Source: Anthoceros angustus
Lineage: Eukaryota > Streptophyta > Anthocerotopsida > Anthocerotales > Anthocerotaceae
Length of the DNA stretch: 64,000 nt
Assembly (NCBI GenBank): GCA_010909165.1
Contig: MU008164.1
Location: 806,001-870,000, forward strand
Reading direction: 5' to 3'
In this document: positions 28,811 through 43,000 of the stretch, in pieces
Numbering within the stretch: the first letter of the stretch is position 1
How the letters are laid out: every line of letters starts with the position of its first letter
Notes under the pieces: generated by a model
Told to the model about the DNA's origin: nothing
Database searches by the model: none
Seen by the model: the letters and a program-made list of their open reading frames with translations, nothing else
Position numbers and translations under genes: made by a program

Positions 28811-31800
28811 TTAATAGTCTTCATCCTCCTCATATTCGTCGTTCTTATCATAGTGCAAGCGATACTTGTATGGCTCATTAGCCCCAACATCTTCCACACT
28901 TCCGTCATCATCATCTTCTCCGTCGCTGGGCTGATTCACTGGTTCATCTAAGCTGACCACTGAATGTTCCTGCTCCTTGTCCACTGTGACCCCGGACGTG
29001 GAACTTGGAACAGGCTCACCACTCATGCTCCGCATCCGTTTTACAGCAGGACCATCCCCAGGACTCTCTTTGACGTTACCGGGCTCATCAACCACGTTAT
29101 CTGACTCCTGCAAGACAGTGAAAGCAAGCATTGAGGCCAGGCTGGAGGTGTCATTTGAACATATGCAGAACCAACTGCAAGTAACATTGTAATCCAAGTG
29201 GAGTAAGGTAATGTTACCGGATCAAACAGCTTTGCTAATACATTGTAGTTCACCTTTGAGCTCAATTTCTGCAACCAGAACCAGGACACTTCAGTTGAGC
29301 AACTACACGGGGAAGCTGTCCAGTGCAATTTCCAAAATCCATGATCACCAAATGTCCCGACCTTCCTTTCTAGCATCTGACGTGTGGCTTCAACAGCACT
29401 CTCAGCTGGGACCCTTTTACTCGCATTTTCGGCTCTTTTTTGCTTCCGTTCCTGTTATCAGCGACGGCACAACAGTTGGTGTGACTTTTATTAGCAGAAG
29501 TTGACCGCACAAAATTTAATTCCATGAAAAACGCCCAGAGATTACTTTGGCGTAAGAAGCCAAAGTTGTTAACAGCCTAGGCTAGTAACATGAAACTAGA
29601 AGCTGCAGCAAACGAGGAACAAAGGGCTAACTAGACATCATGCACAAGGCAATTCCATGTAAGCAGAGCCGAGGACAAATTGCACAGAACTCTTTACTGA
29701 CCTTCTTCTGCTTATCAAGTGCTGCAGCCACTGCAGCGGCAAGTTCAGCAGCACTTGCATCATTTGACGCAGCAGCAGCCAAGGCAGCTGCCTGTGCAGC
29801 TTCAGTTTTAGCAAGGGCTGCTGACTTTGCTTCCTGTGCCTGAAGCACACAAAGCACCAAAGCCATTTAGAGAAAGCGCAAACATGCATGACATTAGAAG
29901 AAAAGACACATGGCTGCTCCTCAGCTCTACCCTACTCATGCCTCGAAGCTGCAAAACTATATTTACCTCAAGGTAATCCTTATTCATATGCATCCAAAGC
30001 ACAGTTTTCAGTTTCACCTCTTCCTCGTTAAAGAGATACCCAGTCACCTGTTCATTCGAAACTCAAGTCTGTCAAGAACTAATCGATGTGACATACATAA
30101 CATCCGAACAATACTAGACAGAGAAATTCCGAAGCTTATTCCCAACAGGATTCAACTACTTGGGCTGGTACAAGTACCTCATCGTCGTCAATGTCAGAGA
30201 GAGTTTCATCTGTACCGTTCACAGTCTCATCACCTTCTGCAATTTTGGTCTGATGGACATCACAAGGGCCAAAACTACCCAACTCTCCAGCCTCATTTCT
30301 CCTCTCACAATTACAAGTATGTTCTCTAGAATCTGGAGCGCAAGCGCCCTTTGCTTCATGCCCAGGTGCTAGACCTTCTGGAGTATCTCTGAGTTCCAGG
30401 GGAAGCTCTCGATTTCCAACTACCTTCAAGTCCTGTCAGAATACACAAGAGAGGTCTTAGGTTACACACAACAATAAGCCTCTACAGTTACTCTTAAGCG
30501 TGGGACATGCTGGCAGCAGTTGGCATTCCAATTCGAGGTGTTCAAGATTGATACACACACATACTATTAAAATTGGCTTCAAGACGCCCCTCCTAGACCA
30601 TTTACCTTCCCATTCTATCAGGACGAGACACAGGCAAGTATCAAAATGAATCTATAAGTTGCCGCCGTTGGGCAGTCACAGTAATCCCACGTACTCCACA
30701 GTGTTGAACATATTGACAGAAAAGTCCTGAAGTCCGCAACTAGATTCTTACCCGGCAAACATCTCGACCAGCGGTTGTTTCTGGGGTTGAATCTTTGATT
30801 CTCATGATCTGCTTAGGCATATTAACAGCATTGTCCTCATCATGAACTTCTGCCACGGTAATGTTCTTACACTGCCCCCTCCGGCTGGTGGCACCAGACC
30901 GGATTTCTGCCTGTTGTTGTGACGTAGATGGTTCTCCTGTCGTGTCAGTGGAAATAGTTGCAAGTTTCAGTCTTTGGGCCTCCTCGGCTTCCTCAGCTTT
31001 TAGACGAAGCTTCTCAGCTCGTTGGAAAGCAGGTGGAGCTGAACCTCCTTGCATACCACCAGAGACACGAACAAACTGCGGCATTGAAAATCACATGCTA
31101 CTACATCAGAAACGTCAATTGTCAAGCACATCCTGCTTTATTAGATTAAATATGTCCAAATCCAGGGCCAGATGACTGCCGGCTTGCAAAGCCGATTGAG
31201 GCAATATATTAGGAAACTGGCGAAACCAGCAAGACCAGTTTCAAACTGTGCCTGTTTGCAGGCATCACAATTTCGGACCACTCCACTTTGAAGCTGAACA
31301 ATATTGGACACAATGACCCACCAGCACAATGGCAAATACAACCAGCACAAGAAGTTACCTCATCATAGCAGGCTCTGCAAAGGCCGTGGGCAAAATGAGC
31401 TGCACCAATCTCCTTGTGTTCACAAAGAATCTCAGTGATGCCACCTGCATTCACAACAGGGATCCCCAGTGTCCTCATCTGGAGCTCAATCTCCTTAGCT
31501 TTAACTTCAAACTCCTCTGCCTGGCATGAGACCGCCCACACAGAATCCAACTCAATCATAGAAAAAATCCACAGCCCTTGTTGCACAAAGTAGACCATGA
31601 ATACTTGACCAAATAATTATTTCATGATAAGAAAACTCACTGTAAGCTGGCCAGATTCTGTGGTCTCAAATTCATCGAGTCGCTTTTTAAGCGTCGCCTC
31701 ACAAATATGGACAACGCTTACCTGCACTCAGAAACACTCAAGTTTCTAAGAAAAGCCCCAACCAATACAGCACAACCCTGCTGATTTAAAAACGTAAGTC

Positions 31801-33537
31801 CTTCTACAATGACACCTTACACCAGCTGGTCATCAAGTATAGAGTGCAAATAGTACCACATCACTCTTGGTGTGCTCAAATCCATGAATATGTGATGATA
31901 TGAATAAAGCTGCTCCACATATTCCACTTGGCCTTCTACCAGTCTGCATATGAGACCCAAACAGTGCAATGCAGCAAACCTTGCTGTTCAGTGTATCTGT
32001 AAGCCAGTTGCCAAGAACTTGACGTCTACTACTCCTTTTTCCCTTCCTATCCTTGAAAAGCATGTCTGGCACCAGACCACTTCAACAACTAAAACACAAA
32101 CCTGCATCCAGTCTCTCTTCATGCTAGCAACAAGTCGTAGAGCTGTGTTTGCAACTGTATGGGTTTTCTTCCCAAAATGCAGTCCTGTGCCCTTGCAATC
32201 AAGTACCACTCCTACTACATCAGATCATTGACTTGTTTAACCTCATGCCTGAGCAGAGAGGGCTGAAACCAGAAGCAACTGCACTTCCTGGGGAGTAATC
32301 TTACGGTCAGCAAATCGATGGATGAACAAGCTTGGATCAACTGGCTTTTGCATGATTGGGTGCTGCTCCAGCCTTAATAATCGACAGAGCTGCAAAAAGA
32401 CAGCCCCTAGCACATACCTGAGATCCCCTTTGCAACACCACACAAACACCACATGGACTCAGAAATTAAGCAGAGCAAATATTTGGAACTTCCAAAAAGG
32501 TGACTCTCCAACAGCATTTTGAGTACAGAAACGTTGCGTGGAACATACACATTGGTTTGTAGACTATCTGAGAAGTCGATGAGCATGTAAGGTTTACTGT
32601 CCTGCCTGCAACATCTAAGCCTCAGAAAAAAGCCTTGACCTTCCACAAGATCAAATTCATCACTTCTCCAAATGCAAACTGTAAGCTCCACAAATCGGGA
32701 AGCCAAGTTTACCGGCATACAATGTATAAACATGCGCCTGCCACTTGATTTGTTCGGCGACCTCTGGTGAAGTTCCTCTCCACTGCTATCTGTAAAGCAC
32801 AACCAAGTGCAAGATGAAAATCAATACAACACCCGAGCAAACAAGATCCACACTGCAAGCAGCCCAAAAGAAAACAGTAGAGAACATGAAATAGCTTACT
32901 GTATACAGCCTGTGTGCTGCATTAATAGCATCCTCTTTTGGTTTTATCTGAAGCCGATCCACAATCTCCACAATTTCCATCCTCCCTGAAATTTGGAGGT
33001 TCAGTAGACAAGTGGAACAAAACAGTTTCTCCAGAATCACAACAACGCAAGCAACAAATCCAGAGCAGCAAATCCACGCAGATTTTCACCTTTCCCCAAA
33101 GTCTTCTCATGTGAATCTGAATGGGATCCAAAGGTGCGTCCTCCCAGTCGTCCAATGCTGCCTTGCTGCGAATCTCTCACAAAATTCCCGTCCGCTTGGC
33201 TCTACCAGAACAAGAGAAAGGAATCACACCAACGAATTCCGAACAAAAAGATGACTCCACCTCAACCCAGAGCTCCCAAAGGTCCAAACCTGCCCGGCAG
33301 CAGTCTTCGAAAAAGTGACATCCGAGGAGTAAACATTATCATCCAGAACCCGCCCGCAGCCAGTGCAGCATCTGGTACCCGAAATGAAACAGCAAGGTCA
33401 CCACGAACCCCAAGACAGAAAAACAAAACAATAGCCACAAAAAGAGGCTGCAGCACTGAAGGAAGAGCTCACGTGAAGCCATTAATCTCGTCCCGCTCGG
33501 TGACGACCACTTTGCCGCACGAGCTGCACCAGCCCAT
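28811..33537 (-). CDS. BRF1: BRF1, TFIIIB subunit for RNA polymerase III initiation
   Basis: BRF1 links TFIIIC and TBP to Pol III at tRNA and 5S genes. On the minus strand the first exon reads MGWCSSCGKVV (start 33537), and the next TRCCTGCGRVLDDNVYSS; together these give the four-Cys zinc ribbon. Further exons give the linker (GNFVRDSQQGS), cyclin folds (VEIVDRLQIKPKEDAINAAH, YMLIDFSDSLQTNVY, PVDPSLFIHRFADR, RRPSGICGAALFISSHIHGF, VVHICEATLKKRLDEFE), a Cys-bearing region (GAAHFAHGLCRACYDE), then the BRF1 homology domain (LSDIDDDEV ... GYLFNEEEVKLKTVLWMHMN, KDYLE) and an acidic tail ending DEYEEDEDY with stop at 28811. Introns are about 80-150 bp. I did not check every splice site. No break is apparent. 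Confidence 0.87.
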
Positions 33538-34089
33538 GGGAACCGAGGACCCGGCCCAGCTGAAAACGCGACTCGAGCAGCTACACGTCTTTCAGCTCCA
33601 ACCTCGGGCCGTCAGGATCCCGAACACCCGCCCCCCATTTGCTGACCACCAAAAACGCAATCTCAACATCATCTGTGACAGAGTGTTGCACCATCTCCAC
33701 ACATCGCCCAGGAAGCGTCCTGGAGGTCACCGTGAGAGCAAACAGCAGGGCCCCGAGACCATCGTGGCGACATGCAGCACGGTGAGCGAATTCGAGCTCG
33801 GAGGGAAGGATTCTAGCAGGGCTCGCCTGGTAGGATGCGCATCCGAGATTTATTTACCTATTTTCTGATTCAGAGTAAATAAAACAAAAAAGCAAGTAGC
33901 TCTTCAGCTGAGAGAGAAGTTGTATGCACAGGTATATATAGGGATGCACGTGAGAGATATGTTGCTTCACGACGGAGAAGGGTGGTGGAGAATCGAAGCA
34001 GCAGTGTAGGAAACAAATTAGGTCAGCTGAGCCAGCGGTGCGATTGCCGGCAGCTTCGTCTCCAGCTGCAGGAACACTGACTGGAGGCG
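33538..34089. promoter_or_regulatory. Divergent promoter region between BRF1 and eIF5B
   Basis: 552 bp separate the BRF1 start (minus) from the eIF5B start (plus). A TATATATAGGG sequence at about 33933-33942 could act as a TATA box for eIF5B, about 150 bp before its ATG. Shared regulation of the two growth-related genes is inferred from the arrangement. Confidence 0.45.
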
Positions 34090-37000
34090 ATGGGGGGCGA
34101 CAAGGCTCAATCCAATGCTGCTGCTCCAGGGAAGAAGAAGGGAGCGTCGAAGGGATCCAAGGGAGCGCGGGACGAGGCTGATGAGATCGGGGACGACGGA
34201 GTTGTTGCTGACAAGGTTGTGCCCGGAGGAAAGAAGAAGGGGAAAGGGAAGAAGGGATCCAGGCAGGCTTTCGACGATGATGATTATTTTATCGAGCCGG
34301 AGGCCGGATCTGGTAATTCCAAGGCGACCATGGGAGAAAAGCAGGTGCCTGTTAATGAAATTTTGGTAGGTAATGAGGTTGGGATTGACAGGACGCGGGA
34401 GCAGTTGAATGGTGAGGAGACGGGGAAGGATGTGACGGATGAGGTCGCATTCACGGGTAAGAAGAAGGCCAAGGGGAAGGGGAAGAAGACTGCTTCCTAC
34501 AAGCAACTGCAAGACTTTGATGAGGACTTTGCGCCGGATGAGGAGGTTGGACGATTCGGCGTTGTGGAGGAGTTGCCAGTGGTAGAGGAGGCTGAAATTT
34601 TGCCGGAGGTAGTAGATGAGGTAGTGTTTTCGGGGAAGAAGAAGAGTAAAGGGAAGAAGAGCTCGGTGCAGGTGCCGGATTCCGAGTTCTTGGTAGACAC
34701 TTCAGTTTATGCTTACGGTTTGGAGTATGAAGCAGCCGTTTTGTCGGATGCGGAAGAGCCAATTCTCTTTACGGGAAAGAAGAAGGCGAAAAAGGGGAAG
34801 AAGGAAAAGGTGGTGGTGAATGATGATGAGTACGCTGTGCCTGCCGATTCTGACGCTGTTTTGGACTCTGAAGCCCCGGAGGAGCCTGCGGTCTCTCCGG
34901 TGGCTGATAGTAAAACTGTTCCTCCCCCGGAGATGGGGGAGGATGACATTCTGCAAGCTGATGGGAAGAAGAGCAAAAAAGGGAAAAAGGGAGGCAAGGC
35001 GCAAGCTTATGAGGAGATTAATGCTGTTCTGGCTAAGCTGGAGGCTCCCAAGGTTCAAGCCCCAAAGGCTAGTGTGGATCCTGTCGTCCAGTCTGAGGCT
35101 GAGCCTCCACAGGTCTCAAGTTCATCAGCCTCTTCAAAGAAGAAGCAAAAGAAGGCCACGAAAAAGAGTGGGAGAACTGCGCAGGAGGAGAAGGATCTGT
35201 TTTCCATACTTATAGAATTGGATGGACCGGTAGTGGATAGAACCCCGGAAGCACCGGCTCCTGTTTCTGAGGCTGCATCTGCCGAGGATGCCAAACAGGA
35301 GTCAGTTGATGTCACTGCATCAGCACCCGTTGAGAGCACCACGGAAGTAGAAGAGGCTGTGCAGTCAGCAGCTGCCAAGAAGAAAAAGAAGAAAAAGGAA
35401 AAGGAGAAAGCAAAAGCAGCTGGGACTGACAAACAAGCTGAAGCAGCAGAAGAAACCAAAGTAGTCAAAGAAGAGTCAAAGGCTAAGGTACCTGATAAGA
35501 AATTGCCAAAACATGTGCGTGAAATGCAAGAGCGCCTGGCGCGAATGAAGGAGCTTGAAGAAAAGAGAAGGCAAGAAGAAGAAGAGAGACGTCGAAAAGA
35601 AGAAGAGGAACAAGCAAGGCTGGAAGAATTGGAGAGGCAGAAGGAGGAGGCCAAACGAAGGCGCAAGGAGCGAGAAAAAGAGAAGCTCTTGCAGAAGAAG
35701 AAAGAGGGGAAGCTGCTGAATGAGAAGCAGAAACAGGAGCAGAGACGGTTAGCAGCCATGAGAGAGCAGTTTATTGCTCAGACTGGGGGTCCTTTAGGTG
35801 ACGATTTAGCTTCTGAGGAAGTGAAGGCGAGACCCAAACCCAAATACGAGACAAAAAAGAAAAAACGCCCTAGTGCAGCTCAGACTGACAGCTCACTAGA
35901 TGTTGACACACCTGCAGTACCTGAGGTTCAAGAGGTTGAGGTAGATGCTACTTTGGAGCTGCCACAAGTGCCAGAGGAAGTGGTTGAGCCAGAAGAGCCT
36001 TTGAAGGAGGAGGAGCAGGAGGAGGAAGAGGAACAGGAGCAGGAGCACGAGGAGGAGGAGGAGGAGGATGAGGAGGAGGAGGAGGACTGGGATGCTAAGA
36101 GCTGGGAGCAAGAAGTTGCTCTTCCTGTTATAAAATCAGCGTTTGCAGAAGAAGAAGAAGAAGACTCTAGCTCTACCACAAGTGGAAAGCTGTCGAGGGC
36201 CCTTTCTAGGCAAGATTCTAGCAGGTCTTCTGTTTCACGGCAGGACTCAGTGAGCAGTGTCCCTTCCAAGCCACCAGCAGGGCCGCCCAAGGCCTCACCA
36301 GTGAAAGTGAAGCCTGGACTGCAACAGCAGAAAGAGAGTGAAAATGAAGGTGAAACCGACAGTGAAGATGAAACTGAGAGCGAGGAAGAAGATGCAGACG
36401 TGAAGAGGAGACAAGATGCCAAAGCAAAACGAGAGGCTAGGAAAGCAGAAGCTCTGACTAAGCGGAGTGCAGAAGATCTGAGGTCACCAATCTGCTGTAT
36501 TCTTGGCCACGTCGATACAGGGAAGACAAAATTGCTCGATTGTATCCGAAGGACAAATGTTCAAGAAGGAGAGGCTGGTGGGATCACTCAGCAGATTGGA
36601 GCCACTTATTTCCCCATGGAAAACATCCGAGAGAGAACAAAAGAAATACAGTCTCAGGCTAAACTTCGAGTACCAGGCTTGCTTGTGATTGACACACCAG
36701 GCCATGAGTCCTTCACGAATCTACGGGCGAGAGGTTCTAGCTTATGTGACATAGCCATTCTGGTGATTGACATTATGCATGGTCTGGAACCACAGACAAT
36801 AGAATCCTTGAATTTGCTGAAATCCCGGAAGACACCATTTGTGGTCGCCTTAAATAAGGTGACAATGCCATTGCCTCTCTGCCCGCATGTTGCACCACAA
36901 GTTCCTTGACAAGACAAGATGGGTGTTACTTCTGGCTTTGCTTTATGCTATTTGTCTCTCATGGTGTGCGACTAGGTTTCTGACCAGTCAAGCTGATGGG

Positions 37001-39497
37001 TGTTCCTCCTGAGTGAGAACAGGTGGATAGGTTATATGGGTGGAAAGCCTGTCCAAATAAGCCAATCAAAGATGCTTTCAATCAACAGACACAAGATGTG
37101 AAGAAAGAATTTGAGACTCGACTGACCCAAGTATGTTGCATCACCTCCTATCTAGGATTTTGGTGTGTTGGAGTTGCTATTATTTGGGAGGTGCTTGCTC
37201 TGTTGAGTGACCTCTAGTTCAGGAATAATTGCAGCCGCTTTGACTTGTTGATGAAATCTTTTAGTGTCGTCAATGTCACGGAATTCCACTCTTTTGCAGA
37301 TTGTCACACAGCTGAAAGAGCAGGGGCTGAACTCCGAGTTGTACTACAGGAACAAAGAAATTCGGAAGTTTATAAGCATTGTTCCTACAAGCGCAATCAG
37401 GTTGGCCACAGAACTTTGGGAAAGTGTTGGGCAAATATTCTCATCTCTCAGTTGATGCCCCACCCGTTCTTTAACTGGAATTCTCCTTCCATGGTTGGCA
37501 GTGGAGAAGGTGTCCCCGATATTCTCATGTTGTTGATACAGTTAACACAGAAGATGATGGAGGACAAGCTCATGTACATCAGTGAAGTGCAGGTGGGTTC
37601 TGGTTTTCCAACATGAGCTTGCCTGTTCTCTGAGATTTCTCTGCGTTGTGAAGAAAACCACTGGAAATTTAATGTGCTTTTACATGTGTATATTGCAGTG
37701 TACCGTTTTGGAGGTGAAGGTGGTAGAGGGATTGGGCACAACTATTGATGTCATTCTGGTGAACGGTGTCCTCCATGAAGGAGATCAGATTGTTGTGTGT
37801 GGAATGCAGGTGAGAGTTTGACCAAGTTTTGCTCCTTCGTGGGTAGACAAGTTATTACCCCAGGTATTCCGAACATCTTCTGGTGGTGCTGACTTTAGTC
37901 TGTATAATCCTCAGGAGCCCATCGTCACGACAATTAGAGCTTTGTTAACCCCACACCCGATGAAGGAGCTCCGAGTGAAGGTGAGTGACGTCAGCCCGGT
38001 GGATTGTAATCAGAGGAGTTACATCAACTGTGTATGGTCATAATGACCTCATGGTGCAGAGAAGAGTTGTCTTCTCACTCTCTCAGGGTGACTCTCTTGT
38101 TCTGTGTGGCAGGGATCATACCAGCATCACAAGGAGTTGAAAGCAGCTCAAGGAATCAAATTAACAGCTCAGGTGCGTGAATCCTATATTTTTACTGGAG
38201 GGGTGGTGTTATGTATCATGTTTGGTTCGTTGTTTCTTGCTAGGTTCTCTTCTCTGTACGTTGTCCAGTGTGCAAGATTTCATCTCGTCTGAGTTTTTTT
38301 TTTAACTTGCAATGTAGGGCCTTGAGCATGCAATAGCTGGCACTCAATTATATGTTGTTGGACCGGAGGATGACCTTGAAGATGTAAAGGAGGAAGCTAT
38401 GCAGGATATGAAGAGTGTCATGAGTCGCATTGACAAAAGTGGGGAGGGCGTGTGTGTACAAGCATCTACCCTTGGGTCATTGGAAGCCCTGTTGGAGTTT
38501 TTGAAGAGTCCTAGTGTGAAGATTCCTGTCAGTGGCATTGGCATTGGACCTGTCCATAAGAAAGATGTCATGCGGGCCAGTGTCATGCTTGAGAGAAAAC
38601 GGAAGGAGTATGCAACCATTCTGGCGTTTGATGTGAAGGTTACTCCTGAAGCAAAGGAGCTGGCAGAGGAATATGGTGTGAAGATCTTTATGGCAGATAT
38701 CATATACCACTTGTTTGATCAGTTTACAGCTTATATGAACAGTGTGAAGGAAGAGAAGCGGAAGGAGTCAGCTGAAGAAGCAGTGTTCCCATGTATTCTT
38801 GAAATTCTCCCACAGTGTGTTTTCAACAAGAAGGACCCTATTGTGGTTGGCGTGAACGTGGTGGAAGGCATTGCAAAAGTGAGTGGTCTTCGTGCTTCAC
38901 CTCACATTCTCTTGGCTGTCATTTGAGATGAACTCTGCCGAAGTTCGACCATTTGACATTCTGTGTATGTTTGTGTGGCAGGTTGGGACACCATTATGTG
39001 TGCCTTCCAAAGAATACATTGCCATAGGGAAGATAGCCTCAATTGAAGTTAATCACAAAGATGTGGACACAGCCAAGAAGGGTCAAAGTGTGGCCATGAA
39101 GGTTAGGAACCTTCCCTTGTTGAAGCGGTTTGGTTTTGTTGCTCTTTTGGTATTTGTAGTGTACTGAATCTTCGACCTGTCTTGTTGTCTGTCAGATTGT
39201 AGGAACCAATGCAGAGGAGACGCAAAAAATGGTGGGAAGGCATTTCTTTGTTGAAGACAATCTTGTCAGCACCTTGACAAGGAATTCAATCGACCTACTT
39301 AAGGAAAACTACAGGGTAAGAGGAGACTCATGGTATCTTGTAGGCTTATTACAGTACCTATTGGGTTGCGGTATACAGTGCCGTTAATGGTGTTGCCGCT
39401 GATGAGACATATCACACTGGATGCGTTTCAGGATGATTTGTCTAATGAAGACTGGAGGCTGGTGGTAAAGCTTAAAAAGCTTTTCGAGATTCCTTGA
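34090..39497 (+). CDS. eIF5B: Eukaryotic translation initiation factor 5B
   Basis: eIF5B is the GTPase that joins the 60S subunit to the initiation complex. Eleven exons, all in phase by eye: 34090-36858, 37023-37130, 37300-37400, 37502-37592, 37699-37809, 37915-37980, 38113-38172, 38318-38878, 38982-39101, 39196-39315 and 39432-39497. The long first exon codes an acidic/Lys-rich N terminus with repeated GKKKxKGKK blocks, a charged coiled coil and Glu-rich runs. The GTPase core starts with [16 protein letters not shown] (G1), then [15 protein letters not shown] (G2), [10 protein letters not shown] (G3) and VALNK (G4, at the first exon end). Later exons give domains II-IV ([60 protein letters not shown]-like region), ending KKLFEIP. 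Introns are 85-165 bp. Length of about 1390 residues fits plant eIF5B. Confidence 0.95.
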
Positions 39498-40019
39498 CGA
39501 CATGACATGAAGTTGCAATTGTGGTGATCAAACTTAGGGGATGTCAGCAAGCTGACTACATGAGTGCTTTGATAAACGTGTGCTAATGCGCACAGCAAGC
39601 CAACCTTATCGCTTGTCACGTAATACCTGATCAGGTAATCCGTTTTTCCGTGATGGTTTTATGGTGATCATTCTCCCACGAGTCAGTAACTAACGTAGTT
39701 ATTTCTTGCCAGGTTCAACACGAGTATCCGCGTTTTGTGATCATGAGTTTTATTGAAATAAACCCAATTGTCTCGGCTCAATTTGAGGTTGGCTGTATCT
39801 GAAGAGGCTATACTAACCTTGTCCGACACTTTGCCGCTCGAGGAAGGGCAAGATCACAAGGTGGGATGGATGCTCTTCAGAGATGCTGGTCTATGTCCAG
39901 GCTTTTGAAGGCTCCTCATGTGTAGAAGCGTTGTGACGTTGCCTTATGGCAGGGAATCGGGAGCATCTAAATACCTCCGCCACAGCTCTACGCTGCAATG
40001 TCAGACATAACGGATTTAA
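39498..40019. other. Convergent 3' intergenic region
   Basis: Between the eIF5B stop and the stop of the cyclic-nucleotide-binding protein. No coding signal is seen; AATAAA-like words occur near 39757. Confidence 0.4.
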
Positions 40020-43000
40020 TTATAATTTATTTTTTGTCAACTCAAGTTTTGATAGCAGCGCATCGGTGCTGCGACTTACCTTGTAAAGCTCCCATCCGCA
40101 GGCCTTCTTGTACTTCTTGTACATATTATCACCTTTATCGAATTCCTGGGCATAACCAACGTCGTGAGGCGGGTTCGGTCGTGCTGTGTTTGCCCGCAAG
40201 CTTCTATTATGGTTTAACAGCTGCAAATGGACGTACAAATGAAGTGAAAGCTATAAAGTTACATGAGAAGAAAAGCAATCCATGAGGTCCTTGTCCAGAT
40301 GCCTGTGAAAGTCCCACTTGTTCAAGACCAACACATCTACTGGTGTCACGGAAACAATACTTGCGGCCCTCGTCGTTTTGTAGTAAAGGCTCATCTGCAT
40401 TCGTATCATGGCGTTCTTAGAGCAAAAACTGAACAGATTAGCCCACAACTGGACCTGACCAGTTTCTCACCTCACCAAAGTACTGGCCGGCATGTAACTG
40501 CCCGATGTCCAACACTGAGGTTCCCTGCAGACAGGCTTGATCAGTAGTCTATAAGCTCAGGCACATTTCACCAAGAAAACTAAAAGCTCAGACGGCAGAG
40601 TTAGAAGAAGCTTCCTTCACAGTCGGAAAAAAAGGAGTACCTCGGCAAATGCGCTGGCCCGATGATCATGGAGGTTAAACTTTCCAGATGATGCACTGAT
40701 GGCCCGCGCCGCTCCCAGAATCCTTTGCACCTGACGTGCTTCGAGTAGCATCTTCTCAGCCATCACGCTCCGTTCCCTGGATATCACTCTCTTCACCCAT
40801 TTCTCAAACTTCGCACTTGTTGTGCTGTGCCAAAATTGTTGCTGCCTGTCGGAAAAGTCAAGGTCATGGCAAAAATGCATATACTGCCTTTTTCTAAGCT
40901 CTCGCACAAATGCTGTCAGTGAGGTTTTCTTGAAGTCCAGACTTTTCTTCTTGGACCTCCTCTGTGTTGACAGCCTCCACTCCGATGCCGACACGATTTT
41001 GTCCTCGAATAGCAGAGAGTTGGGTTCAGGTTGCTTAAGGACTGCTCCCACCTGACTCTTGAATTTCGGGACCCCGGATAGTGGTGGTATCGGTATGACA
41101 GCAGCTGCTTCAGTGGAGAAAGAGACTTTGCGCGGCTGAAGAGATGGGCGTCGTTGCTGTATCTCAGAAGCCGTATCCGAGACCTCGCTTGGTGCTGGGC
41201 CAATACTAGACTCCGGGCGATCAACTAGCTCTTTCGGAATACCCTCTGGTTTCACAGTGGAATCCTTCCTTAGGTCCACATTGAACGCGCTGCACAAACA
41301 TGCAAAGGATCACTCAGAGGTGCCATGTGACCACCTGAGGCTGCAATATGCACCACTCTTCCGTATTGCAGACGAAGAACGGTCGCACTGGAGACTACTA
41401 GCAGAGGGAACACTCCTCCGGCTAATGCCTACCTGATGGCATAAAACTGAAAAGTATAGGAGGAGGTCAGACATGGCTTTAGAGGGTAATGTGGATGCCC
41501 GTGATAGTCGCTGGGAAGCTCTGGCTGCAATTTGCACTTTGAGTGGGGCATGGTGACTCGAGAGTCTCTGCTGGCGAGGATGCCACCACGTCTTCAGTTG
41601 TATGTTGTCCTGGTGGACTGTTGGCCTGTCCAGACATTAGCAGACGAAGGTCCGATTGGTGAGGTCACAGAAAGAGGGATGGACAAACATGAGAACGTTG
41701 CACATCTTAGAGATGTTGCACCTTACTGGGGAGATAAGCTGGCAACACGAGGGATCATGATTGCATTTTTGTGTGCGTTGAAAATTTCCATGACCACCTG
41801 CACAAGTGCAATTCGAAGTCCTCAACTCTACCGAAACCTATTGAAATCCATGCACGTAATTTTTAACCGTATATTGCAAGGAAAGAAAGCGCAAGGATGC
41901 TGACCCGACACTCTCCATACTTCACGAAATACATCTCATCAGCATCTTCTCCTTGTAGAGTAATCACTGCAATGGCCGAATACCTAGCTGAAGTTCAGAT
42001 ATCATCTCGGTAGAAGAGCATCCCTTGCAGATAAAGCCACTCACCTCTATTTTTAGGGAAAGAGCGAGGAGTGAGAACTTGAGCAAGTCTCTGCAAGCTC
42101 ACCAATGGCAGCTTTCGGAGTTCAGGAATGCTCTGCACATAGAAAGGAGTTCATACAGTAAGCTAGGAAACAACAGGTAACTAGGAGCGCTAAGAAAGGA
42201 GAACAGAAAGATGCATTGGCTACTTACTTGCAAAAACTTGACCCTCTCCGTAATTTCTTCAGATTCAGTGAACTTGAGTATCGCGTCGAAGTCAGCCTTC
42301 GTCAATATTAACAGCTCACACTGTAATTCAAAGCACAATCAAGCCCAGGATAATGATCACTTAGCGACTTCAAAGAGCTTAACAAGTAGAATTCAATCTC
42401 TTTGCATACGCATTTCTTGCCATTGACAGATGGAGCATGTACCTTCTCTTTGGTTGTTACAGTAGCGGTCCTGCAACCCAACGCCCACATAACATTACGT
42501 TGACGACAGATGCTTTAAGCTGAACTGGAATGCATCGTCGGGCAGCTCATGATTACCTGAGGTTATTGTCATTGAGGAGTGCAAGCTCACCAAAACTATC
42601 ACCCGAATATAGCACCGCCACAACCTGCGGAGGAGTGCCCTCCTTGGCATCTTCCTTGGCGATAGTCACCTGGTCAGGTAATTGACCACACTACTCAGAT
42701 GCTGCTTCCCCAATCAGACTGAGGAAGACAAGACCACAACAGATCCCGTGAAGAAAAGTATAGCTTATAGATGTCAATCCGTGGAATCTCTTGTAGCATC
42801 ATCTTCCTTAGCGATACAGACAGCTAGCACCAGAAGGATGCTACAGTTTCACTCCAAGAGCTTCATGCATAAAAAGGAGTTGACGCTTGGTACCACGACA
42901 GATCCCGTGAATATGATATAAAAGGTTTTGCCAATCTCTTTCTCCCTGAAAACTGCCAGCACCAGTCAGGAACGAAATATGAGAAAAATGCCGAATGGAA

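Noticed and set aside
35055-35759. Ser/Phe/Cys-rich minus-strand frame
   Set aside because: It is antisense to the Lys/Glu-rich region of eIF5B.
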